Assembly: GCA_963989385.1 (NCBI GenBank)
Contig: OZ022500.1
Location: forward strand, 106,123,842 to 106,187,841
DNA: 64,000 bases
Reading direction: 5' to 3'
From: Ctena decussata
Lineage: Eukaryota; Mollusca; Bivalvia; Lucinida; Lucinidae
This document shows positions 25,101 to 37,100 of the stretch, in pieces. The notes beneath the pieces are model-generated. The model worked only from the letters and a program-made list of their open reading frames with translations. It made no database searches and had not been told where the DNA came from. The number at the start of each line of letters is the position of its first letter. The first letter of the stretch is position 1. A program made the position numbers and the translations under genes.

Positions 25101-28100
25101 GAGTAATGTTCAAAGCACGCTTGACTGACTTATAACATCAGTTGAAAAACATATGTATATATTTTTGACACAGGGTTTGGGCCCTCAGCAACCAACAATT
25201 AACAGATTTGAAAAAAAAAATGGGTGAATTTCAAAAAGAATATCTATTATATGCAACAAACTATGACAATAGCTATCAGTAAAGTTAAAAGCTTGTCAGA
25301 TTGACTTTTAAATTTTGTTTAAAAAAATTATGCATCCTTAGCAACCAATTTGTGCTCTTAGCAACCAGCTCTAACAGATTTGACACTTTTGAGGGAATCC
25401 CCACCCAAATATTTTCTCTTTTATGTTTACTTTGTCAGCATGTGTAAGTTAACTTGAAACACAAAGACTCTTGCTCTTGCAGTCTGTTGAAACACATACG
25501 GGTATGTATTATTGTCCATAGCATCCAGTATGAGCCCCTAGCAATGGCCCTTTAAACGTTGTGAGACTAAGGATCAAGAAATGTTGTTTGTGAACTCTGA
25601 AGACATTTCTGAATGATATTTCAAGCCCAGCAGCCCAGTGAATTTTAGAATCAGTTAAGAAAATCTACATATTTGTCCTTGGCAACCATTTTGAGCCCTA
25701 AGCAAACCAACTGTTAACAGGTTTGTTACTTTGCAATGTTCAGAGTAAATGATTATGAGCTAAGTTTTGGCCCCTAGCAATGACCTTCTATCGGATGTGA
25801 TAGTTTTGATGGAATTCCATGTTGAATATCTTTATTCACCATCAAACTTTGAAATCTCTGAAGCACAGCTAAAACCTGTCAACGGACATATCCTTTGAAG
25901 CTAGATGAAGCCTAAAGCAACCATTTCTTTGCAGATTTAGAACCTTTTATTGGATTCACGAATAATATTGTTGATATCCGACAAGGAATTCAGACCTTAC
26001 TAAATAAAGTTTAAAGCATGGTTGTTTGATTTTCAAGTTCTGTTAGTAGTAGATTTCAATTCTCGTATCGACGTGATCCCTGCACCTCAGCGGAACGTAT
26101 CCATAGCCGATCTGTTGAAAACCATGTGGATATATAGCCCTAAGCAACCACCTACTAACAAACTTAAAATGGTTACTGCATTTAAAAAGTAATACCTTCT
26201 GTGTGTAACAAGTTAAACCAAAACGTCACAGTAAACATAATAATTAATGACCATCTATTTTTACCTATTTTCTATATTTTCATAAAACAAGACAGAAAAA
26301 AATCCAAAGCTTGCAGCAAATCAGGAGCCCTTAATGCTGGAATTACAACAAATACGCATATGTTAATATGGGCAATGTTTGATCCTTATCTGAGCTGTTG
26401 ATTAAACAGTTACATAGCTTTATTTTAATTTTAACTTACAGTTGTCTCCTTAATTCATATATTCCGTTGCACACGGATATTTTTTGAAATACAGTTACTA
26501 TTTTCAATTATGAAGATGGTTGCAAAGGGCTTACACTGGTTGCTAAGGTCTAAAAGTCAAACAACTCTGCTTTAAACCTTATTTATAAAGGTCCAAATAT
26601 CTTGTTAAGCTAAAGTAGTGTTCTTTGTGAATCCAGTAAAAGGTTTAAAATCTGCAAATATATTGTTGCTAAGGGCTCCAATTTGTTGCTAAGGATAATT
26701 AAATACACATATCATTCGACAAGTTTTACAGGTCAAGCAGCTGTGCTTCAGATATTTCAGAGTCTGTGCTCAATAAAGATATTCCTCATCGAATTCCGTC
26801 AAAAACTTCACATCTGATAGAAGGTGGTTGCTAAGAGCAAATAGTGGTTGCTATGGACGAGTCTAAACAGAGTTTCTAAGCATTATTTATAAAAAAAATA
26901 TGATGTGTGCTTTAAACTATAAAGTGGAATTGTCTACATTAAACATTGCAAAGGAAGACATTGTTGTGCTAATTTTATTCAAAGTTCCAAATCTGTTAAA
27001 AGTTGTTGGTTGCTAAGGGCTCAAAATGGTTGCCAAGGACAAATATGTACACATACTTTTCAACTGATTCGATAAAAGTTCAACAGCCTACTGGACATCA
27101 AATATCATTTACGTGCCTTCAGAGTTTATTGCTCACAATGGTCAGTCCATGCATAGCTCAGCCCTAAGTCTTACATTGTTTAAAGGGCTGTTGCTAAGGG
27201 CTCAGACTGGTTGCTATGGGCAATAACACATATGTGTTTCAACTGATAGCATAAAAAAAGTCCTTGTAGTTCAACATAAGTACATGTATAGCTCAAAGCT
27301 GACCAAATCAACTGTTTATCTCACTCAATTTTTCATTGTGTTCCAAGTGGGTGGGGTAATTTACCCCCTGTATTATACGTTATTTTCATGCCTATCATAT
27401 TTTTTTTTTACAAATTTAGGTATTTCTGAAGTCTATGTGTATTTTCAGTCAGTCTGCAGAACTGTTATTGAAAAAAAAAGAAATTTGCTGTTGTTTACAA
27501 GTTTGTGAAAAATCCATATTTTGGATTTTTGAAATAGTAGTCATCTTTTGACTTTCTTTATTCTAGTTTGTCAAATATACCCATTCCAATTTTTACATAT
27601 ATGAATTAGTGATAGTGGAGCTACAATATATTGAAAAATTAAGAAAATCTATTGCTGCGTTTTTTACATATTCTGTTTCAAATTATCCCATTTTTGAGCA
27701 TTTTTTTGTTTTGGTGTTTTTGTGAATACAGCTTAACTTCAGCACCTAAAAGCTAAACATATCTTCAGAACTATGCGTCTAAGACTATAGTTATTTTCAA
27801 AATCAAGGTTTATGCTTTGGTCTAGTATAAAGATGTTTGGTAAAATCATGTCCTATGTTCATGTTATGATTGTCTGAATTTCATGCTTTTTGTAAATTTA
27901 CAAGAAGGAAAATAGTCATTTTTGAGAAAAAAGTGAACTTTGCGTTGCCATGGCAACCAAAGCACCGCAGATCGGAAATGATGCCATTTTTACCGGTTAT
28001 ATGACACAACAAATTTATATGATAAGTTTTATCAAAATCTGAGAGATGTCATTTCCCGGCCACTTTGATGCTTACAGAGAATGACTCTTAAACAACTTTA

Positions 28101-31100
28101 TATGAAGGAAAACAGGACAGGACAAGAAAAGGTCAGAATGTTACATTTTATGGTTAAAATTAAGTACTTTGTAGAGAAATTAAATGTATAAGTTAGTTAA
28201 AAAAATTTCAGCAGTATGAAAGATGTGTTTTATTGCATTATTGCCTTATAAACAATAAGACAGCTATGGCAAACCAGCATTTGTTTCCCATGTCAGAAAT
28301 TTTGATCCAAATCAATACCCAGCTTATGCCTTGAAACATTTGCAAGTTGTAAATTACGTAAGGTTTCAGAAGTTTGCAGGATAAAAAATTTTCAGTGTTA
28401 ACTATAATTTTCCTGTGGACAAAAAACAGACTGGTTGACAACAGCCATAAACAGTCTTGTCTCTTCTAACATTTACATGTACCATTTTTAAATACATTAA
28501 AATGCCATGAAAAAACTTTGTACCATATGTCATCAATATCAGACTAAAAGTTTTGTGATGATTTATCTTATTTCCCTATAAAACTATGCTAGGGTTCCAG
28601 TTTAGAACTGCCTCAGTGAGGCAGTTCTAATAAGGAATCCCAACATGTGTATTTAATAAAGCATTGGCAAAATTTATCTCAGATTCATGATCAAATTCTG
28701 CCCTTGATTGCAGCTCCTTTTCATTATGGTTTATGAAGTCCTAGAACACTTACCAGCAGAATCATGACTGGTTGTGCCTTCAGTTCTCGGAACATTTGTA
28801 TGAACTGGAGACTGTGAACCTGTCTGCTGTATCAAGGGAGACGACTCTGAGGTGTTTTCTGTAGGTTCTTCTCCATCTCGCTCCATAGCTGGCCGACACG
28901 GTTCTGAAATATAAAATCATTTTAATGACTATTCTTAAGAGATCTTGCCGTCACTATGTACGTATATACATAACTGAAATGGATGGATGGATTGATGACT
29001 TTAATTTTACATCCTTGCTAACAGTATTTCAGTCTTATTAGAATGACGGGAGGGTGATAATGAAAGGCTGTGTGCAATGAAACCGTTTAGGGTTGGAAAG
29101 ATTTCCACCTCCAGCGAGTTTCAAACCCGGGACCGCTAGCTCAGCAGGCCAGTGTTTAACCTACTGAGGCTCCTCATAACTGAAATACAATTATACCTCA
29201 CAGTTAACGTTTCCTCATGTTTATATATATGTCTAGTGCAGTCTTGATGATAAAGGCAAATATCAGAGCTCATCAGACCATAATTCTCTATAAAAAAATG
29301 TCATCACCCCTCATCAGACCTGCCTCACAGAGACTGTTCAAATGAGGGGCCAAGACCAAGCAAGTACTAATGAAAGATCAGAACCTTTGTTTTAAAATCA
29401 AATACTTCCCATATCGAGAGCCTCAGATATTCTGAGGTTTTGACATTTTTTATCTACTGGCAAATTTTCGGTGAAACATCTGAGGCTATAAATTACATTT
29501 GCAAAACTAATAATCTAACATACCTGGTTCAGGGGTTTTAAACAGCTCTTCTTTCAAATGAGGTAAGAAAGTTCCTATTCTGTCCCAGGTAAGCCTCCAT
29601 AGTTGTGAGTCTGTCCCCTCCCCAGTCTGGAATATCCCTGCTGTGTCCATCACCAGTAACATGTTCTTTAATGACTCTGGAATTGCTTCAGTCTGCAATT
29701 ACAATTTCTCTTATAATCTTAAGATGTATGGGTATGCATGGAATGCCTGCCCCTGAGGACTTCTTGTAAATAGTTTTAATCTGCTGGTGGCTTTGTCACA
29801 AATTCATTTATTTATTTATTTTTTTTTTTTTTTTTTTTGTGACAACTTACGCGCCACACCAGAAACCTGTCATCATGGTCAAAGTTGACCGAGGACAGTA
29901 AAGATAGAAAGAAAGAAAGGTATACTTCCATGTTTTTTCTGAGTTTTTTTAAAGGGAGACAACTATAATGGCTTCCTATTTGCTTCTCTAGACAACACAG
30001 CCCTTCCGAAAGGAGGTCTACTCTTGAAGGGAAGAATTTGCTCTCTTTGCATGCAAAGAGAGCAAATTCTTCCCTTCGAGATGTTACCCTCTCCCCTTTC
30101 ATCAGGAAAGCAAAAAAAGAAACAAGAATTACTACCCAAAAAGTGTACACCTTTTGAGCATACACCTTAAATGCTGGGATGGATGGATGGCTTGCACATG
30201 CTTTCATATATGAGCCACAACACGAGAAAACCAACAATGTGGTTGTGTGCCCAGCGCAAACTCAGATCAGCCTAGGCATCCGCCTAGTCTGATCAGACTC
30301 TTCGCTAAGCTCTTAAAGGGTAGTTAAGGGTCTAAGTTACCTCCATGCGGACAGCGAAGACTCTTATCAGACTGGGCGGATGCCCAGGCTGATCTGAGTC
30401 TGCGCTGGGCGCACAACCACATTGTTGGTTTTCTCCTGTCGTGGCTCATATGTATTCTGCAAATTCTGTTGCCTACATTTTCAGAATGAAATGAATTCCT
30501 ACTAGGGGTGTACATTATCTATTTTTAAGGTTAATGGGTAAACTTTCATTTTTTTAGCCTTCCTTCTCAATAGGGGTCAACACTTAAAGAAAAGAATTTG
30601 TTCCTTATGGAGAAAATTCTTTTCTTTTAGATAAGACTCCATTTTGGAAGGGCTTCATCCTTCAAGGAAGCAAACAGGAAGTTGCAGAGGCCATTTCCTT
30701 TTGTAAAGATGACAAATGCACGAAGGTGTCCCCATCCATCTCAACTACCCCAATCACGGAAGCTGTAATACATCTCCTTGCTGAAAAATGTACATAAGAC
30801 ATTGTGTGGTAATACAAATGTATAATATTGTACAAAGGTTCTTACCAGTAAGTCGCTCCTGTCTACATGCATGTACTTGTCCATGAAGTCTAGTATAGTA
30901 AGCCATAGAGCAGTGAATGTACTCAGGGATAATAGTGGGCTCAGATGCTGGAGGAATACCTACAATATTAACAATAACCCATTTATGTCTTGTGGGCTCT
31001 TCTATCCCAATAAAATGGCTTAGTCTATTCATCATTTTAGGAGTGCCTGGGGCTGTATTCATAAAACGACTTAAGTCGTTGCTACGCTGTTGCTAAGGCT

Positions 31101-34100
31101 AAACATCTATAAAGGAGATTCCCTACAACTATGAAATTTGCTCTGGAGGAACAGTCTTTGTAAGACTGTTCCTCTAGAGCAAATTTCATAGTTGTAGGGA
31201 ATCTCCTTCAAAGAAATTTAGCCTTAGCAACAGCATAGCAACCACTTAAGTCGTTTTATGAATACGGCCCCTGGTTAATTTATGAGCCACGACACGACAA
31301 AACCAAAAGTGGCATGTGCTCACAGCGAAGACTCAGATTAGCCTGGGCATCCGCCCAGTCTGATCGGAATCTTTGCTTGTACTTAAAGGGTAGCTAAGGG
31401 TCTAAGCTAGCTCCATGCAGACAGTGAAGAATCTGATCAGACTAAGGGTAGCCCAGGCTGATCAAAGTCTTTGCTGGGCACACATGCCACTTTGTTGGTT
31501 TTGCCGTGTCGCGGCTCTTATTCTTTTTGATCGTAATTATAGAAATTGCAGTAACTTTTATGCAAACAGTGTATGCTCTAATCAGAAACTGTTTTCCAAT
31601 CTGAGTCTGCGCTTTTTGCCAACATCCAGTTTATGGGACACTAGGCATTAATGGGCTAATTACTTTACATTACTAAGCTGATGCTAACCTAAATAATTTC
31701 TGAGTCAAATATAAGTGATAGTCTCTTTAAAGGAACTACTTCCTCCAAAAGGACACTAGCCAATAAAGAGAACTTGACATAATACTGCATAAACAATATA
31801 AATATATTTAATAACGTCACATAAATTTTATTTTGGAAACAAGAATTACATTTTAAACAATATGCAATATATTCCATTCTTCATAGTTTTAAAATAAGAA
31901 ATGATTTTCAAACCTAGTGAGAACCTCAAAAATAAACAAACAGTGGAGAGTCATGATCATTCATTATACAATGGACTCGACAGTATCGGATCAAGTTCAA
32001 TAAAGTTCCTGTTTTGTTGTATATGAATGCTAACATTATGTATGGTATTACACATATCAATTGCAAAATATCCCTTCTATCTATCCATGTCAAAATATTT
32101 ACAAAATTTATTCCTTTAAGGGCAGATAACCTATCCAGACTTTCAGGAGGGTCTTACGACAGTAACGAATCAGTTGCGACAGTATCGGATCATATGATAT
32201 TATTTTATAAGAGAGTTCCTCCGAGGCGTTCTGCCAAACTACTTAGCTTCAATTTGGCTACATAAACAGTTGGACCTATTAAACTCTGAGAGGAAACTTT
32301 TACGGCCTTTCAACAATAGTTTTCACGTGGCCCGTCACCAGCAACGTTAGCTAACAGTTGAATGTGTACAAATGTACAAGCATGTCAATAATTCTTATCT
32401 CAATTATCCCCTGCGCTCCTTTAGCACGGAACTACTCAAACAGTATAGACCATAATCTGACTTGGCAAAGAATACACCCTGATAAGACCGTAGCTTCTGA
32501 TCAGGATCAAGAAATTTATGGTCATTTTCCGCCTCAATGCAAACAGAGTATAAACACTACATGGTCATTCTACGAGTTCTGCTGCATTAATCTGAGTCTA
32601 CGCAGTGTACAAATGTTCAGCTGATGAAGGCAAAACATTAATGGGTTCACAAACATGCGAGCTGATGTCGAATGTTTCTTCAGACTATTTAGCGGAAGCT
32701 TAGATGTGCTACGCATAGCCGTCATTATCAATTGGTAGTGTGTGGGGCGTGAGATGGGGGATATTTTACAAAAAGGATATTGTATTATTTTTTTATATTG
32801 ATCTTTTGTTAAAGAAGACACGGCAGTCATTCAGATAGTTGATTTATGACTTACTTTCAGCAGCAGGCCTTCATTTAACACAAAGTTTTCCAGCTAATGC
32901 CTGTATTTCAGTTCAACTTATATGATGATCCGTTACTGTCGCACATTGGTACCCAACTTTTAAAGTCTCTAGCTTCATCAAATACTGGGATGTCACGAAA
33001 ATAATGATTGTCTGCAATTTGAGGGATGCCAGGGCACATTACAAAGCAAAATCGGTTTCAATCGCCTAATTATAAAATTGTGTAAACAACCGAAATTTGT
33101 TTTCGGAGTAACGAGCAACAGACAAAATGCAAGCGCCGCTGAAGAGGGGTCAAGCTTTTCAACAACTCTGATTTGTTTCACAGCCGCACATTTCGATTGA
33201 ATTTTTCACCCTGCACTTTGTCATTGGTTTAACTCGATGACTGTAATATAAAGGTAAAAAATATTTGCTTCATTTCTGAGGAAAATGGGTGACAACATAA
33301 GGGTGATCCGATACTGTCGATGATCCGATACTGTCGAGTCCACTGTATCTGTTTACTGTTAATAAAACTTAGGTTGTTGTTACCATCATGCCAAGACCTT
33401 TCTTATAAGAAACCTCAACCTAAGTTATCATGTAGAAAAAAAAGAAATAATATTCCAGAAGTACCCTTACCATTCACACTACTATCTGCACCCCAACCCT
33501 CATGTACAAGGGTCTGTTAGAAGTGAAAACTTACTTTACACAACAATGTAGAAGCTCTCATTCTTGTTTCTTCCATTCCAGAAGGATCAGACTGGTTGAT
33601 GTTTTCAAGCAGCTTTGTTAACAATGGAAATAAAATCTGAAACAGATTAGAGAAACATAATCAATTTTAATGGATTATATGGAGTTTTATTGCTCTTTTA
33701 AGGGTATTTCAGACATTTAGGGCCTAGGTACACAATAATGGAAATGAATAATCCAGGAGCTATTGATCACAACATACAAGGATAGGCTCTAATCAACTTG
33801 GAGTGGACTGCTCAGAAAACAAAAGAAATATAGTAGTGGACAGTTCTACATACATTCTTGAAACTTTGTGCAGTCTTGCTCTAGTCCATAGTTTGACTAG
33901 TCTAATCTAGTCTATCTCATAACCTTGGGAGGTTTTTGGAGCACCACTGATGACTTTACAACAATCCCTTTCCACCGTTATTATTTAATGTCATTAAAGT
34001 TGTCTGTATTTTTTCCTGTGATATGCTTATTCATATCACACCACATCACCACTCAGGAATGAGAGTCTTGAAATCTCTTTTTGAAGAGGTTTCAATGCAA

Positions 34101-37100
34101 GAACAATGATCCCAATGGTACAAGCCACACCTCTATATAGAGTCCCTAAAGGCTTTTGTCAACCTGGTTATATGCTCTGACTGACCACTCTTAACTTTCT
34201 AACAGACAGATTCTACAAGATACATAGAGGGAAGATTGATCAGACTGAGTAGATTGGAGTCTTTATAGTTTGCACATGCCCTGAGGCAACTTCCTAAACC
34301 ATGTTAACCTTACCTTATTAAAGCAAGCCTCCCACTCTATTGCTGACAGGGTCTGGAGATCATGAACAAGCAGTGCCCTCTGTAAGTAGGTCAAAGCCTG
34401 ACCTCTGACCTGTCTTCTAGCATCACAGCATAGCCGAGCTATTCCTGAAATTGGCCAGACAAAATATGTCATAAATATACAAATAACCCCTGAAATAGGC
34501 AATACAAAATATATCATAAATATAAAAATAAACCATGCAAAATATCCCATAATGCATTAAAGCCAAACAGAGATGGCTGAAACAATCTACTAGAAATCGA
34601 AACAACTAAAATAATTCTGACACAAGAACAAATGAGCCGCGACAGGACAAAACCAACAATGTGGTTGTGCGCCCAGTGCAGACTCAGATCAGCCTAGGCA
34701 TCCGCCCAGTCTGATCAGAGTCTTCACTGTCCGCATGGAGATAGCTTAGACCCTTAGCTACAATTTGAGTACTTAATGAGGAATCTGATCAAACTTGATG
34801 GATGCTTAGGCTGGTTTTCTCGTGTCGCGGCTCAAATGTTCATTTTCTTCTTTTCCAGTGTCACTATATGATAATCAAAACTGAACGACAGTTGCACAAT
34901 TCATAACTATAGTCTTCATACCACATACATGTACTTTTCTCATGGAAAAATATATACATGTGGATTTTGCATGTGTTAGGTGAATTCTTGTCACTGCTGG
35001 ACAGCACTTCCATTATCAAGTAACCTGATATTTGTTAATTTCCTCATGATAGGATATTTTGTTATGTTCTTTATTTCCAAATTATTTAGTTTTGGAATTA
35101 TTGGCAAGTTCTTGAATTCTCGAACAAGTAAAGTGTCAACTGGCAATTTCCAATTTGGCCTCATTTTTCAAATATTAGTGGAATACTAGAATTCGGGAGT
35201 CAGAAGATTCATCAATATCCGCAAATAAGTCTTGGGAATATCAAGTGATTTACCATGTTTGGTGACAATTCTGGAATTTTTTTAATTTCTCAAAAACTAT
35301 CTTGCTCTCCTTCATTAGACTGCCTCTAATGTGGGGCCACAATGCTCTAATGTGGGGCCACAATGTATGTTACCTTGTAATAAGGGGCACCAACACTTGA
35401 CCCACAATGACTCTGAATCAGCATCAATCCCTTCACTTTCAGTATCCTTTGTCCCTGTACTGAGTCCCTCCTCTGCCCAAGAGGTGTATATACTGTTAGC
35501 TCTAGTGTGTAATGTATGCATCAAGTCCAGCAACTGTATTGATAGGGAATGTAGTTCAGCCTCAGTTCCCTCCCCTTCAACCTCTTCATCTGAACTGTTA
35601 GCACCATGGAGGTGGGAGGGGGTGGAGGAAGACTTCTTCATCTTATTCTGTTGCTGTTGTTTCTTTGTGTGTTTGTTTTTCCCCTTTCTGTCTCTCACTG
35701 GTCTAGGAGGGGTAGGTGCTCTTTTATACCCTTTAAAGAAGAAATTGGGGAAAAGTTTACCAATGATTAAACGGTAGGGTCAAGTCAGGTAAATTTGGAC
35801 AGCAGGTGAATTCAGACAGTGACATTGTCTCCTTTATATGTCAGTTGTTTGGAATTAAAACAAAATTTACTGGGCAAACGGTGAAAATCCTGATGAGATG
35901 GCTCATTATGAGCCGTCTCATCTGGATTTTCACTGTTTGCAATGGTATGTCAGAATTTACCCACTGCCGGAAGTTACTCTACTTGACCCTAAATTGATTT
36001 TTTTATCCCATATAATACGATCCATTTATATTTGCCTGTAATTTCAGATGGTAGATAGTGACAATTGCTCCCCATACAAACTATATTCACTGTAATATGC
36101 CCTATATAAATAATTATATTGCAAGTCCATGCTAAAATTGAAAATCCTGACTTCTTTTCGTAGAAGCATTTCAAGAGTGTTCACTCTAAAGATCTAGAGG
36201 AAAAATTAACAGCTTTTCTCCGCAAATTTTTTGTCATAAATGACCTATTCTGAGTGTAATGTATGATAAGATCTTTACGTACTTTTGTTATACCATTCAA
36301 ACCTTCAGAAACTTTAAACCAGTTATAAAGATAGATGATGTTCATGGCAACCTTGAAGTACTGAAAACATTGTTCATTTTCAGCAATTTATAAATATTCC
36401 TGGACATATTTTAATAAATTGATTGGTCTCATAATTTTAATTTCAAACAATACTTACCTCCATTTAGAGAGGCCTCAGCAAATGCTCTGATAGCATGAAC
36501 ACAGCTCTCGAAGTTGAGGGGTGTCACGTGAGCTGCGTCTCTAACCAGGAATGAGAGAGTCTCAGAGGATTTCAACAGAGCTTTACTATCACAGAACTGT
36601 ACATTTTCACTGAGTTCAATACTGAACTGATTCACTGGTAAGTGTCGTTTGTACCCTGGCTCGTCCTTATTAACCTGCAAAGACAAGAATGATTCTAAAG
36701 TATACAAACATCTGTTTCACTTAGGAAGCTTTCCATACTGTTATTCTCCAGTAGGAAAATACAGAAAATGCATGCACCAATAGGAGCAGTCTGATCTGTG
36801 TTTTCACTGTTTGCTCAGACCCATCTGTCCCAACACTTGGAATTTTTACCATTCACACTACAGCAAGTCTAAGTCACAAAAGTTGTCCATTGCATAGGAG
36901 GTGGCGGCCAAAAATCAAAAGTTTTTTTCACACTGAGAAGAAGTTGGTTTACAGGTATAAATGATGAAAAGTTGTTTAACATATAAAACTTAGTCTTCAT
37001 GCTCTTTTCAACAGCTTTTATCAGCTCCTTTGCATACAATGTTCTCCCTCTAACTGTATGTCATTGTGCAGAAAGTCATACATTTCAGTACCAGCTTTTG

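Larger units (their letters stand above)
16209..28087. mobile_element. giant fold-back (inverted-repeat) insertion in the last GBF1 intron
   Basis: Both ends carry the same sequence in opposite orientation, beginning GAGTCATTCTCTGTAAGC, followed by ATGACATCTCTCAGATT and then about 1.1 kb of diverged but recognisable inverted similarity (for example TTGGAATGGGTATATTTG and the ggggtaattaccccaccc block near 16940, 17293 and 27350). TTAA flanks both ends (16205-16208 and 28088-28091), consistent with a TTAA target duplication. The interior holds a pearl-like element, two further repeat elements with a nested copy, and a head-to-head array. No transposase frame was seen; piggyBac-type mobilisation would fit TTAA but is not shown. 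Confidence 0.7.

Noticed and set aside
29812..30237. 141-residue minus-strand frame
   Set aside because: It spans a T-tract, a palindromic repeat and the start of a MITE; the poly-Lys end comes from the T-tract.
32358..32830. Possible transposase remnants inside the Tc1/mariner-like element
   Set aside because: Neither frame shows a helix-turn-helix or DDE pattern that I can recognise.
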